DNA of 62,666 nt from the NCBI GenBank assembly GCA_012964435.1, contig DTTX01000083.1, positions 1 to 62,666 of the forward strand. The letters are read 5' to 3'. Under the pieces are notes generated by a model, which was given only the letters and a program-made list of their open reading frames with translations, had not been told where the DNA came from and made no database searches. This DNA is from Mesonia sp. GTDB lineage: Bacteria; Bacteroidota; Bacteroidia; Flavobacteriales; Flavobacteriaceae. The position numbers and the translations under genes were made by a program. Of the stretch, positions 52,821-61,700 are shown one piece after another. Within the stretch, counting starts at the first letter, position 1. The number at the start of each line of letters is the position of its first letter.

Positions 52821-54326
52821 TTATTCAAATAAACTTTTATAAGCTTCTCCCAAATGCTGAATAAGATCATCGGCGATTACCGCTTCAAAACCCAATTTTT
52901 CTGCTGCCAGATCACCGGCTTTTCCGTGTAAATAAACTCCGAAAACCGTTGCGATGGTTGCATCATAACCTTGCGCTACCAATCCGGCAATTATTCCTGA
53001 CAAGGTATCGCCACTTCCGGCAGTTGCCATTCCCGGGTTTCCGGTAGAGTTTATATATAAATTTTTATCGGCGATCGTGATCGTATAAGCGCCTTTAATC
53101 ACTAGAATCACTTTATATTTTAAAGAAAATGCTTTGGCTTTCTCCAGTTTATCAAAATCATCTTCCCACTCTCCTAGTAAACGTTTCAATTCTCCTGGAT
53201 GTGGCGTTAAGATTGATTTCTCAGGTAACAGTTTTAATAAATCTTGGTTTTCAGCTAACATATTAATTCCGTCTGCGTCGATTAATAGCGGAGCTGTTCT
53301 TTCTTTTAAAAGCTGTTCTAAATATTCTTTTGTCGCTTCTTCTTTTCCGGCGCCAATCCCAAAACAAATACTTTCAGGTGTAAAATCTATAGACGTTTTT
53401 TCTAAAAAATTTTCATTTTCAGCAGTAATCACCATCGCTTCCGGAATACCTAATTGTAAAATATTGTAACCACATTTTGGAATCAACGCACTCACCTTTC
53501 CCGCTCCAACTCTTAACGCTGCTTTGGTCGCTAGTAAAACACTTCCCATTTTACCATAACTTCCGCCGGCAACTAAACAATGACCAAACGTACCTTTATG
53601 TGAAAATTTTCCTCTGGGTTTATATAAACGTTGCGCATCGTGTTGCTGAATTAATAAGGCTTCTGAAGCTGTTTTGGCAATAAAATTCCGATCTAAACCA
53701 ATATCTGCGATCTCTACACGACCGGCAAATTCTGCGGTTTCCGGTAAAAAGAAAACTAATTTTGGGAGTTGAAAAGTAATGGTTATTTCTGCTTTTATAA
53801 TAGCTTCAGGATCTTCGGGCGCTTTATCTAAATATAATCCGGAAGGCACATCGACCGCAATTACGTAAGATTTTGACTGATTGATATGCTGAATTAATTC
53901 TTTGATCCAACCTTCTGCCGGCCGATTTAAACCGATCCCGAAAATAGCATCAATAACAATTTCCCCTTGATTTAATTCCGGTAGATCTGAATTTTCATTA
54001 ATAAATTCCGGCCAAAATTGATGTTCTTTTAATCGTTTTAAATTCAACAGAAAATCATCCGATCGTTTATCACTAATGTTCACGATATAAACTTCTACTT
54101 CATAACCGTCATTCAGCAATAAACGCGCTAAAGCCAATCCGTCACCACCGTTATTTCCTATTCCGCAAAACAAATTAATTTTTGGTCGGTTTTCTTTTAA
54201 TTGTGTTTTTAACCATCCAAAAAGCTGAATCGCCGCTCGTTCCATCAATTCATCACTATTAATATTTTGCTCTTTTATTGTGAATTCATCAGCTTCCTTG
54301 AGTTTTTCTTTGTTAAAAATTTTCAT
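52821..54326 (-). CDS. nnr: bifunctional NAD(P)H-hydrate epimerase / dehydratase
   Basis: 501 residues. N-terminal YjeF_N epimerase domain (1-210: ELMERAAIQLFGWL, NLFCGIGNNGGDGLALARLL, VIDAIFGIGLNRP, AVDVPSGLYLD), then the C-terminal ADP/ATP-dependent dehydratase (220-495: GTFGHCLVAGGSYGKMGSVLLATKAALRVGAG, LIDADGINML, LTPHPGE, GNPGMATAGSGDTLSGIIAGL). Repairs hydrated NADH/NADPH. Both active sites look intact. A single - strand gene, divergent from the thr operon. Confidence 0.95.
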   Translation of the reverse strand: MKIFNKEKLKEADEFTIKEQNINSDELMERAAIQLFGWLKTQLKENRPKINLFCGIGNNGGDGLALARLLLNDGYEVEVYIVNISDKRSDDFLLNLKRLKEHQFWPEFINENSDLPELNQGEIVIDAIFGIGLNRPAEGWIKELIQHINQSKSYVIAVDVPSGLYLDKAPEDPEAIIKAEITITFQLPKLVFFLPETAEFAGRVEIADIGLDRNFIAKTASEALLIQQHDAQRLYKPRGKFSHKGTFGHCLVAGGSYGKMGSVLLATKAALRVGAGKVSALIPKCGYNILQLGIPEAMVITAENENFLEKTSIDFTPESICFGIGAGKEEATKEYLEQLLKERTAPLLIDADGINMLAENQDLLKLLPEKSILTPHPGELKRLLGEWEDDFDKLEKAKAFSLKYKVILVIKGAYTITIADKNLYINSTGNPGMATAGSGDTLSGIIAGLVAQGYDATIATVFGVYLHGKAGDLAAEKLGFEAVIADDLIQHLGEAYKSLFE

Positions 54327-54377
54327 TATTCAAAATATATTTCAAAAATTATTAAACTATCAATTTCTCTAAACCGC

Positions 54378-54408
54378 TTGGTTTCTCTATATAAATGTAA
54401 TACATTTG
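54378..54408 (+). promoter_or_regulatory. promoter of the thr operon
   Basis: TTG (54378-54380), 20 bases, then TACATTTG (54401-54408): a full consensus match. The predicted start near 54413 lies about 12 bases before the leader-peptide ATG. Confidence 0.7.
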
Positions 54409-54424
54409 AGATGGATACATTCTT

Positions 54425-54526
54425 ATGATGCATAGCAATAACATATCTTTAATATTTACCGAAATTTCTAATTCGGGCAGTATTGCTATTTCTACAATCA
54501 CTACCATTACCCCGTTTGGGGTATAA
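54425..54526 (+). CDS. thrL: thr operon leader peptide
   Basis: A 33-residue frame from ATG 54425 (a second ATG at 54428) to the stop at 54524, too short for routine calling. Its end is rich in threonine and isoleucine codons: ISTITTITPFGV, with four Thr (ACA, ACT, ACC, ACC) and three Ile in eight codons. It is placed between a consensus promoter and thrA, as in E. coli ThrL, whose peptide also has a Thr/Ile run. Ribosome stalling there at low Thr/Ile-tRNA would couple amino-acid supply to transcription of thrABC. No evidence of the peptide itself is possible from sequence. Confidence 0.75.
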   Translation: MMHSNNISLIFTEISNSGSIAISTITTITPFGV

Positions 54527-54575
54527 ATAATTCATATCATCCTTAGGTTATATTGGTTTGTTTTTACAAACCGAA
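54503..54575 (+). promoter_or_regulatory. thr attenuator region
   Basis: Three RNA elements follow the Thr/Ile codons. ACCCC-GTTT-GGGGT (54509-54522) overlaps the last leader codons. GGTTTGT-TTTT-ACAAACC (54555-54572) is a perfect 7-base stem. An alternative pairing is ACCATTACC (54503-54511) with GGTTATATTGGT (54546-54557), which would exclude the distal stem. The distal stem lacks a good U-tract, so the exact mechanism is uncertain. Confidence 0.45.
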
Positions 54576-54608
54576 TCACATTTTCCATTTCATCTAAAAG
54601 CAAAACTT

Positions 54609-57056
54609 ATGAAAGTTCTCAAATTTGGAGGGACTTCTGTAGCGAATGCAGAAAATATACAACTCGTAAAAAATATTGTTCAACAACAAGCAAACTCTAA
54701 GCGCTTATGCGTCGTGGTTTCAGCACTTGGCGGCGTAACCGATTTACTTCTAGACTCCGCATTTTTAGCAAGTCAACAAAAAGAAGAATATCGTGAAACC
54801 TTTATGTTAATCGAAAAAAAACATCTAGAGGTTGTCAAAAAATTAATACCGGTTCAACAGCAAAGCTCGGTGATGAGTTTCTTAAAACGAGAACTCAATA
54901 CGTTAGAAACTTTATTAGAGGGCGCTTTTTTAATTGGCGAGACCACTCCGAAACTTTTAGATAAAATTCTGGGTTATGGTGAATTGCTCTCTTCAAAAAT
55001 TATTCATAGTTATTTCTCTGCGGAAGGAATTTCATGCGCCTACAAAGACAGTAGAAAATTTATTAAAACTAATAATCAATTCGGTAAAGCGGTAGTAAAT
55101 TTTGAAATCACTCAGAAAAATTTAATTGAAAATATTGCTGAAGCTGAAGCGCAGGTTTGTTTAATGCCGGGTTTTGTGGCTTCTTCCCTTTCTGGAGATT
55201 CGACCACTTTGGGCCGCGGTGGTTCAGATTATACAGCGGCGATTGCTGCTGCTGCTTTAAATGCGGAAGTTTTAGAAATTTGGACCGACGTTAGCGGTAT
55301 GTTCACTGCCAATCCACGTTTAGTGAAGCAAGCAGTTGCCATTGAAAAGATTTCTTACCAAGAAGCGATGGAACTTTCTCATTTTGGAGCAAAAGTCTTG
55401 TACCCACCAACTATTCAACCTGTTTTGGCAAAAGAAATTCCTATTCATATCAAAAATACGTTTTTACCTGATGAAAAAGGAACGCTCATTACCAAAAACA
55501 CTAACGGTAAAAATCGTCCAGTTCGCGGAATAAGTCATATTGAAAATATTAGTTTACTTTCACTCGAAGGTCCGGGAATGGTTGGTATTCCGGGTATTTC
55601 TAAACGTTTTTTCGAAGTATTGTCTGTTGACCAAATTAGCGTGGTACTTATCACACAAGCTTCTTCAGAACACAGCATTTGTGTAGCTATTGCCAGTGAA
55701 GATGCAGAAAAAGCAAAAGAAGCGCTCGACCATTCTTTTACTTACGAGATTTCTTTACATCGCATAAAACCGGTTGTTGTAGAAAACGATCAAGCCATTA
55801 TTGCATTAGTAGGTGATAATATGAAAAGTCATCAAGGTTTAAGCGGAAAAATGTTTAGTGCCTTGGGTAAAAATAATGTGAACATTCGGGTAATCGCCCA
55901 AGGAGCTTCCGAACGGAATATTTCTGCCGTTATCAAAAAGGAAGACGTTAAAAAGGCTCTAAATACTTTACACGAACGCTTTTTTGAAGAAAACGTCAAA
56001 CAACTTAATCTATTTGTGATGGGCGTTGGAAATGTTGGAGCTAAATTTTTAAAGCAAATTCAGCAACAGAAGAACTTTTTAAAAGAAAATTTAAAACTGA
56101 ATGTTCGTGTGATCGCGCTTTCTAATTCTCGAAAAATGCATTTTCAAGAAGGCGGAATTTCGCTTAAAAACTGGGAAGCACAACTGGAAAACGGAGAAAA
56201 AGCTGATAAAGATTTATTTTTTCAAAAAATAAAATCGATGAATTTACGCAACAGTATTTTCGTCGATAACACAGCTAATGATCTTATTGCCGCTACTTAT
56301 GCGCAATATTTAAAAAATAGTATTTCGGTAGTGACGTGTAATAAAATTGCAAGCTCTTCGGCTTATCAAAATTATGCAGAACTAAAACAACTCTCGCGCG
56401 ATTATAATGCTCCATTTTTGTTTGAAACCAATGTTGGTGCCGGTTTACCGATTATCGATACTTTAAAAAATTTAGTCGCTTCCGGAGATAAGATTACTAA
56501 AATTCAAGCGGTTCTTTCAGGAAGTTTAAATTTTGTATTCAATAATTTTGATGACGATCACGAGTTTGTCGAGGTCGTAAAACAAGCGCAAGTTGAAGGT
56601 TATACAGAACCAGATCCTAAAATAGATTTAAGCGGAATTGATGTGATGCGAAAAATTCTTATTCTCGCTCGTGAAAGTGGTTATCAATTAGAATTAGACG
56701 ATATTCAAAATGAATCATTTTTACCCGAAGAATGTTTAAAAACTGAAAATGTCGAAGAATTCTTCAAAAGTTTAGAATCACATAAAGATCACTTCAATCA
56801 ATTATTCAAAAGCGCTCAACAAAACAATAGCCGACTCAAATACGTCGCACAATTTGATAACGGAAAAGCGAGTGTTGGTTTAGAAGAAATTCCGCAGCAA
56901 CACCCATTTTACAATCTAGAAGGTAAAGACAATATCGTATTATTTTATACCGAAAGATATGTTGAACAACCCTTGATCATCAAAGGTGCCGGAGCCGGAT
57001 CCGATGTAACGGCATCAGGAATTTTTGCCGATATTATACGAATAGGAAATTATTAA
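54609..57056 (+). CDS. thrA: bifunctional aspartate kinase / homoserine dehydrogenase
   Basis: 815 residues from ATG 54609 (MKVLKFGGTSVANAENI, the aspartokinase start); the longer TTG frame from 54558 would include the attenuator. Aspartokinase (1-290, with LGRGGSDYTAAIAAAAL and the KFGGTS catalytic Lys), paired ACT regulatory domains (about 310-465, LEGPGMVGIPGISKRFFEVL, ALVGDNMKSHQGLSGKMFSAL), and homoserine dehydrogenase (about 470-815, MGVGNVGAKFL, FETNVGAGLPIIDTL, EGYTEPDPKIDLSGIDVMRK). First and third steps from aspartate to threonine. Three bases from thrB; preceded by a Thr/Ile leader. Confidence 0.96.
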   Translation: MKVLKFGGTSVANAENIQLVKNIVQQQANSKRLCVVVSALGGVTDLLLDSAFLASQQKEEYRETFMLIEKKHLEVVKKLIPVQQQSSVMSFLKRELNTLETLLEGAFLIGETTPKLLDKILGYGELLSSKIIHSYFSAEGISCAYKDSRKFIKTNNQFGKAVVNFEITQKNLIENIAEAEAQVCLMPGFVASSLSGDSTTLGRGGSDYTAAIAAAALNAEVLEIWTDVSGMFTANPRLVKQAVAIEKISYQEAMELSHFGAKVLYPPTIQPVLAKEIPIHIKNTFLPDEKGTLITKNTNGKNRPVRGISHIENISLLSLEGPGMVGIPGISKRFFEVLSVDQISVVLITQASSEHSICVAIASEDAEKAKEALDHSFTYEISLHRIKPVVVENDQAIIALVGDNMKSHQGLSGKMFSALGKNNVNIRVIAQGASERNISAVIKKEDVKKALNTLHERFFEENVKQLNLFVMGVGNVGAKFLKQIQQQKNFLKENLKLNVRVIALSNSRKMHFQEGGISLKNWEAQLENGEKADKDLFFQKIKSMNLRNSIFVDNTANDLIAATYAQYLKNSISVVTCNKIASSSAYQNYAELKQLSRDYNAPFLFETNVGAGLPIIDTLKNLVASGDKITKIQAVLSGSLNFVFNNFDDDHEFVEVVKQAQVEGYTEPDPKIDLSGIDVMRKILILARESGYQLELDDIQNESFLPEECLKTENVEEFFKSLESHKDHFNQLFKSAQQNNSRLKYVAQFDNGKASVGLEEIPQQHPFYNLEGKDNIVLFYTERYVEQPLIIKGAGAGSDVTASGIFADIIRIGNY

Positions 57057-57059
57057 GCG

Positions 57060-57983
57060 ATGGAAGAAATTAAACTATTTTGCCCGGCTACCATTGCCAA
57101 TGTTTCCTGTGGTTTCGATGTCCTCGGACTTTGTTTAGAACAACCCGGCGATGAAATGATCATTAGAAAATCGAAAACTCCGGGTATTCAAATCACTAAA
57201 ATTGTGGGTCAGGATTTACCATTAGATACTGAAAAAAATGTTGCCGGAGTTGCCGGTTTAGCTTTATTAAATGACCTAAAAGAACTCAAAGCAGGTTTCG
57301 AAATTGAGATCTATAAAAACATCAAACCCGGCAGCGGGATCGGGAGTAGCGCCGCAAGCGCAGCCGGAGCGGTTTTCGGTATTAATCAATTGCTCGATGA
57401 ACCTTTTTCAGCTAAAGAATTGATTCCGTTTGCGACGCAAGGTGAATTATTAGCCAGTGGTTCTTTACACGCCGATAATGTTGCTCCTGCCCTTTTGGGC
57501 GGTTTTACGCTCGTAAGAAGTTACGATCCGCTTGATGTGATTAAACTTCCCGTACCCGAACAATTAATGGCAACGGTGATTCATCCGCAGTTAGAAGTGA
57601 AAACTGCCGATGCGCGTTCGGTTTTAAAACATTCCGTTTCCTTAAAAAACGCGATTACCCAATGGGGAAATTTAGGCGGTTTAATTAGTGCTTTATATAC
57701 GAGCGATTATGAGTTGTTGGCGAGATGTTTACACGATGAAATTGTCGAACCTTTACGAAGCGTGCTCATTCCCGGTTTTGATGAAGTAAAAGCAACTGCG
57801 TTGAAAAACGGAGCTTTAGGCAGCGGAATTTCCGGCTCCGGCCCTTCCATTTTTGCGCTGAGTAAAGATGAAGCCACCGCAAATCAAATCGCTGCTGCGA
57901 TGGCAGAGGTTTATCGTAAATTTGAAGTAGCCTACGATGTTCACGTTTCTAAAATTAATCGTGACGGGATTAAGCTTCTTTAG
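57060..57983 (+). CDS. thrB: homoserine kinase
   Basis: 307 residues, GHMP kinase fold. CPATIANVSCGFDVLGLCLE at the N-terminus, ATP-binding P-G-S-G-I-G-S-S-A-A-S-A (about 92-103), and C-terminal LGSGISGSGPSIFAL are the homoserine kinase motifs. Phosphorylates homoserine for ThrC. Starts 3 bases after thrA; separated from thrC by 223 bases carrying palindromic repeats. Confidence 0.95.
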   Translation: MEEIKLFCPATIANVSCGFDVLGLCLEQPGDEMIIRKSKTPGIQITKIVGQDLPLDTEKNVAGVAGLALLNDLKELKAGFEIEIYKNIKPGSGIGSSAASAAGAVFGINQLLDEPFSAKELIPFATQGELLASGSLHADNVAPALLGGFTLVRSYDPLDVIKLPVPEQLMATVIHPQLEVKTADARSVLKHSVSLKNAITQWGNLGGLISALYTSDYELLARCLHDEIVEPLRSVLIPGFDEVKATALKNGALGSGISGSGPSIFALSKDEATANQIAAAMAEVYRKFEVAYDVHVSKINRDGIKLL

Positions 57984-57998
57984 ATGAAAAACTATTCC

Positions 57999-58137
57999 GT
58001 CATTCTGAACTCGATTAAGCATCACATAAAGAGAATAAAGCCATGAATTTGAATTTACAATCACTAGAAGGATGAGATCCCGGATCAAGTCCGGGATGAC
58101 GTTATAAGTTTCGTCATGCTGAACTTGATTCAGCATC
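57999..58137. repeat. three palindromic dispersed repeat units between thrB and thrC
   Basis: Unit C (58113-58137) is GTCATGCTGAACTTGATTCAGCATC, with a TGCTGAA/TTCAGCA stem. Unit A (57999-58023) is a degraded copy in the same orientation. Unit B (58076-58100) is the inverted form GATCCCGG...CCGGGATGAC with a CCCGGA/TCCGGG stem. Sequence after A and C (ACATAAAGAGAAT / ACATCATAAAGAAAAT) is also alike, so a longer module was copied. This REP-like 25-mer family is, from memory, dispersed in flavobacterial genomes. Confidence 0.8.
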
Positions 58138-58206
58138 ACATCATAAAGAAAATGATTATAAGATCATGAGTGGACTCAGGTCGAAAAAAAACAAAAACTA
58201 AACAAA

Positions 58207-59499
58207 ATGAATTATTTCAGTTTAAATCATAAAGCACCAACCGTAAATTTTGAAGAAGCAACCGTTAACGGAATTGCTCCTGACAAAGGCTTATATTTCC
58301 CGGAAAGTTTGATTCCGCTCGATAAATTAATGCTGGAAACTATTGAGTTTATGAGCAATGAACAAATTGCTTATGAAGTAATTCGACAGTTCGTGAACGA
58401 ATCAATTCCGAAGAAAGAACTCCGCAAAATTGTAGAAGAAACTTTAAACTTTGATTTTCCGCTAATTCAACTTGATAAGCGAACTTATTCTTTAGAACTT
58501 TTTCACGGCCCGACGATGGCTTTTAAAGATGTTGGCGCACGATTTATGGCGCGTTGTTTAGGTTATTTCAACAGAAATAAAAAAAATCAGAAAATTCGGG
58601 TATTGGTAGCTACTTCCGGCGATACCGGTGGCGCAGTAGCTCATGGTTTTTTAGGTGTGGAAGGCGTTGAAGTAATTATTCTCTACCCAAGCGGAAAAGT
58701 ATCTGAAATTCAAGAAAAACAACTCACTACTTTAGGTCAAAATATTACCGCTTTAGAAGTCGACGGTACGTTTGACGACTGCCAGGCGATGGTAAAACAA
58801 GCTTTTTTAGATGAAGAATTGAATAATTTAAACTTAACTTCAGCTAACTCTATAAATGTTGCGCGTTGGTTACCGCAAATGTTCTATTATTTCTCTGCAT
58901 ATAAAGAATTGAAACCCTTACATAAAAAATTACTGTTCTCGGTTCCCTGCGGAAATTTCGGGAATATTTGTGCAGGAATGTTAGCTAAAAGTCTGGGTTT
59001 ACCGATTGAGTTTTTCGTGGCAGCAACCAATATGAACGATACTGTTCCGCAGTTTTTAAAGACAGGAACCTATTCAGCAAAACCTTCAATAGCAACCATT
59101 TCTAATGCGATGGATGTTGGCGATCCCAGTAATTTTGTAAGAATTCAGCAATTGTATAGCAATGATACTGAAGCTTTAAAAAAGACATTTTCTTCCTTTA
59201 GTTTTACCGATGACGAAACTAAAAAGGCGATGAAAGAAATTTATACAAAAACTAATTACATTACAGATCCTCACGGTGCTGTGGGTTATTTAGGTTGGCA
59301 AAAAGTAAAAGACAAATTTCCTGATGCTTTAGGTATATTTCTAGAAACTGCTCATCCGGTAAAGTTTTTAGAAACTGTTGAAGAAACACTTTCAACCAAG
59401 ATAGCTATTCCGAAACAAATCAAAGAAGTAATTCAAAAAGAAAAGAAAAGCATCAGGATAGAAAATTATTTAGCATTAAAAGATTACCTTTTGAATTAA
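58207..59499 (+). CDS. thrC: threonine synthase
   Basis: 430 residues, PLP fold type II. The Schiff-base Lys107 is in FHGPTMAFKDVGARFM; VATSGDTGGAVAHGF binds phosphate, with SVPCGNFGNICAGMLAK and the C-terminal DPHGAVGYLGW also family-specific. Converts O-phosphohomoserine to threonine. Third gene of thrABC; the repeat cluster upstream may separate its expression from thrAB. Confidence 0.95.
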   Translation: MNYFSLNHKAPTVNFEEATVNGIAPDKGLYFPESLIPLDKLMLETIEFMSNEQIAYEVIRQFVNESIPKKELRKIVEETLNFDFPLIQLDKRTYSLELFHGPTMAFKDVGARFMARCLGYFNRNKKNQKIRVLVATSGDTGGAVAHGFLGVEGVEVIILYPSGKVSEIQEKQLTTLGQNITALEVDGTFDDCQAMVKQAFLDEELNNLNLTSANSINVARWLPQMFYYFSAYKELKPLHKKLLFSVPCGNFGNICAGMLAKSLGLPIEFFVAATNMNDTVPQFLKTGTYSAKPSIATISNAMDVGDPSNFVRIQQLYSNDTEALKKTFSSFSFTDDETKKAMKEIYTKTNYITDPHGAVGYLGWQKVKDKFPDALGIFLETAHPVKFLETVEETLSTKIAIPKQIKEVIQKEKKSIRIENYLALKDYLLN

Positions 59500-59578
59500 A
59501 ATTAATTTAATATTTTTTTAAGGGTTGAAATATTGAATAGCCGTAAATTTATGTTTCAATAAGAAACAATAAATTTTT

Positions 59579-60361
59579 ATGAAAGATCAAGTTATAATTA
59601 TAACCGGTGCCGCAATGGGATTAGGTTATGCTGCAGCAGAAGTTTTAGCCTCGAAAGGTGCAAAACTAGCACTGGTAGACTACAATAAAAAAGCGTTGAA
59701 AGAAGCTGAAGAAAAATTAAGATCAGCTTACCAAACTGAAATCTTAACCGTTAAAGCAGATGTTTCTAACGAAAACGATGTAAAGAATTATGTCGATGCT
59801 ACGGTAGAAAAATTTGGTAAAATCGACGGTTTATACAATAATGCCGGGATCGAAGGTAAACAAGCCGGGATGACCGAGTACGACTTAGAAGTATTTAAAA
59901 AAGTGATCGATATTAACCTGATGGGTGTTTATTATGGTTTACGTTACGTAATTCCTGTAATGCAAAAACAAAAATTTGGTCGTATCGTAAACGTTGCTTC
60001 GGTTGGAGGTATTCGCGGAGTATTAAATCAAACTCCTTATGTTGCCAGTAAACACGCAGTTTCCGGGATGACGAAAAATGCTGCTTTAGAATTTGGTAAA
60101 GATGGTATTTTAACCAATGCTATCGCACCGGGAGCAATTTTAACGCCAATGGTTGCTGAAGCTTTTAAACAAGTAAATCCGGATGATCCTAAAGCTGCTG
60201 AAGCGCAATATGCATCAAGAAATCCTACTCGTGCGTTAGGAGACCCAAAAGACGTAGGAAATTTAGTGACGTTTTTACTAAGTAAAGAAAACGGATATGT
60301 TAGCGGCCAAACCATTGCAATTGATGGAGGTGAATCTAATATGTACGGAAACGCAGAATAA
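59579..60361 (+). CDS. short-chain dehydrogenase/reductase
   Basis: 260 residues, classical SDR. TGAAMGLGYAAAEVL (Rossmann glycine motif, about 9-23), YNNAGIEG (NNAG), VNVASVGG with the catalytic Ser, Y-V-A-S-K and PGAILTPM, ending VSGQTIAIDGG. Asp at the end of strand 2 (LVDYNK) suggests NAD(H). Alcohol substrate unknown. A weak promoter (TTG at 59525, TAAATTTA at 59544) is one mismatch from consensus. Followed by a strong terminator. Confidence 0.92.
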   Translation: MKDQVIIITGAAMGLGYAAAEVLASKGAKLALVDYNKKALKEAEEKLRSAYQTEILTVKADVSNENDVKNYVDATVEKFGKIDGLYNNAGIEGKQAGMTEYDLEVFKKVIDINLMGVYYGLRYVIPVMQKQKFGRIVNVASVGGIRGVLNQTPYVASKHAVSGMTKNAALEFGKDGILTNAIAPGAILTPMVAEAFKQVNPDDPKAAEAQYASRNPTRALGDPKDVGNLVTFLLSKENGYVSGQTIAIDGGESNMYGNAE

Positions 60362-60382
60362 ATTCAGCTGAATTAAAACCTC

Positions 60383-60412
60383 AAAGCCTAAGCGATCGCT
60401 TGGGCTTTTTTT
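60383..60412 (+). terminator. intrinsic terminator
   Basis: AAAGCCTAAGC / GCTTGGGCTTT stem (one G-T pair) with a GATC loop and a run of T, downstream of the SDR. Confidence 0.9.
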
Positions 60413-60486
60413 ATGGATTTTTTTAAGATTACAGCGATATTTCAATAATATTTTAAAACTTCTTATCGCTACTCTTTATTTTTTGA

Positions 60487-60494
60487 TAATTTTG
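60487..60494 (+). promoter_or_regulatory. candidate -7 element for gcvT
   Basis: TAATTTTG matches TAnnTTTG, 23 bases before ATG 60518; no TTG is found at the normal spacing. No glycine riboswitch is seen in the roughly 100-base leader. Confidence 0.4.
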
Positions 60495-60517
60495 CCAAAA
60501 ATTAAAAAGACGCGGTC

Positions 60518-61600
60518 ATGAAGAATACGCAACTTACACATATACACGAAGAGCTTGGTGCTAAAATGGTTCCGTTTGCGGGCTATAATATGCCGGTTTC
60601 TTACGAAGGAGTAAATATTGAACACGAAACGGTTCGCGAAAAACTTGGTGTTTTCGACGTTTCACATATGGGAGAATTTTTAGTTTCTGGGCCAGAAGCT
60701 TTAAATCTTATACAAAAAATATCGTCTAACGATGCTGCTAAACTTATCGACGGGAAAGCACAATATACGTGTATGCCTAACGCAGACGGCGGTATTGTTG
60801 ATGATTTAATTATTTACCGAATGAATGAAGAAAAGTATTTACTAGTTGTAAATGCTTCAAACATCGATAAAGATTGGAATTGGATCTCGCAGCATAACAC
60901 TATGGGTGCCGATTTAAAAGATGTTTCAGACGATTATTCTTTATTGGCGATTCAAGGTCCAAAAGCGGTAGAAGCCATGCAGGCGCTTACTGATATAGAT
61001 TTAGCCGAAATAAAATTCTACAATTTTAAAATTGGAGATTTTGCCGGTGCTGCACATACAATTATTTCAGCCACAGGTTATACCGGAAGTGGCGGATTTG
61101 AAATTTATGTAAAAAACGAATTTGCTGAGCAGGTTTGGAAAAAAGTATTAGAAGCCGGAGCAGATTTCGGGATTAAACCAATCGGTCTTGCAGCTCGTGA
61201 TACGCTTCGCTTAGAAATGGGATTCTGTTTATATGGTAACGATATCGATGAAACCACTTCTCCTATCGAAGCCGGATTAGGATGGATCACTAAATTCACG
61301 AAAGACTTTATAAATTCAGAAAATTTAAAGAAACAAAAAGAAGAAGGACCAAAACGTAAATTGGTCGGTTTCGAATTAACTGAGCGTGGTATTCCTCGTA
61401 AAGATTATATAATCGCCGATGCTGACGGAAATGAAATTGGTGTAGTTACTTCTGGTACGCAATCACCTTCAACCGGTAAAGCAATTGGTTTAGGTTATGT
61501 AAAAACTGAATTCAGTAAACCTGAAACCGAAATTTTTATTCAAATTAGAAAGAAAACAATTCCGGCAAAAGTGGTTAAACCGCCATTTTACAAAGGATAA
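60518..61600 (+). CDS. gcvT: glycine cleavage system aminomethyltransferase (T protein)
   Basis: 360 residues. [31 protein letters not shown] (catalytic Asp region), [45 protein letters not shown] and [16 protein letters not shown] are T-protein signatures. Transfers the methylene of the lipoyl-bound intermediate to tetrahydrofolate. The gcvH and gcvP genes are not adjacent, which is usual in flavobacteria. Confidence 0.96.
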   Translation: MKNTQLTHIHEELGAKMVPFAGYNMPVSYEGVNIEHETVREKLGVFDVSHMGEFLVSGPEALNLIQKISSNDAAKLIDGKAQYTCMPNADGGIVDDLIIYRMNEEKYLLVVNASNIDKDWNWISQHNTMGADLKDVSDDYSLLAIQGPKAVEAMQALTDIDLAEIKFYNFKIGDFAGAAHTIISATGYTGSGGFEIYVKNEFAEQVWKKVLEAGADFGIKPIGLAARDTLRLEMGFCLYGNDIDETTSPIEAGLGWITKFTKDFINSENLKKQKEEGPKRKLVGFELTERGIPRKDYIIADADGNEIGVVTSGTQSPSTGKAIGLGYVKTEFSKPETEIFIQIRKKTIPAKVVKPPFYKG

Positions 61601-61619
61601 TTTTTCGAAAATAAATTTT

Positions 61620-61670
61620 AACTAGTGTTGAAGACAATTTTATTCTGTTTTTAGCACTAGTTTTTCTTTT
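61620..61670 (+). terminator. intrinsic terminator of gcvT
   Basis: AACTAGTGTTG (61620-61630) pairs with TAGCACTAGTT (61652-61662; two G-T pairs), followed by TTTCTTTTTTT. Confidence 0.7.
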
Positions 61671-61700
61671 TTTACCGTTTATAGTACAAACCCCAAGTTT

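Noticed and set aside
54558-54608. Longer ThrA N-terminus from TTG 54558
   Set aside because: It would cover the attenuator hairpin, and the conserved aspartokinase start MKVLKFGGTS is at ATG 54609.
57999-58137. CRISPR array
   Set aside because: Three units only, unequal spacing, one inverted, each palindromic; fits REP-like repeats, and no cas genes are present.
57816-58139. 107-residue - strand ORF across the thrB-thrC gap
   Set aside because: It is made mostly of the translated palindromic repeats (MLNQVQHDE, IPDLIRDL) and the complement of the thrB end; a well-known type of spurious ORF.
60413-60517. Glycine riboswitch ahead of gcvT
   Set aside because: The leader is too short and AT-rich, without the conserved glycine-aptamer motifs.
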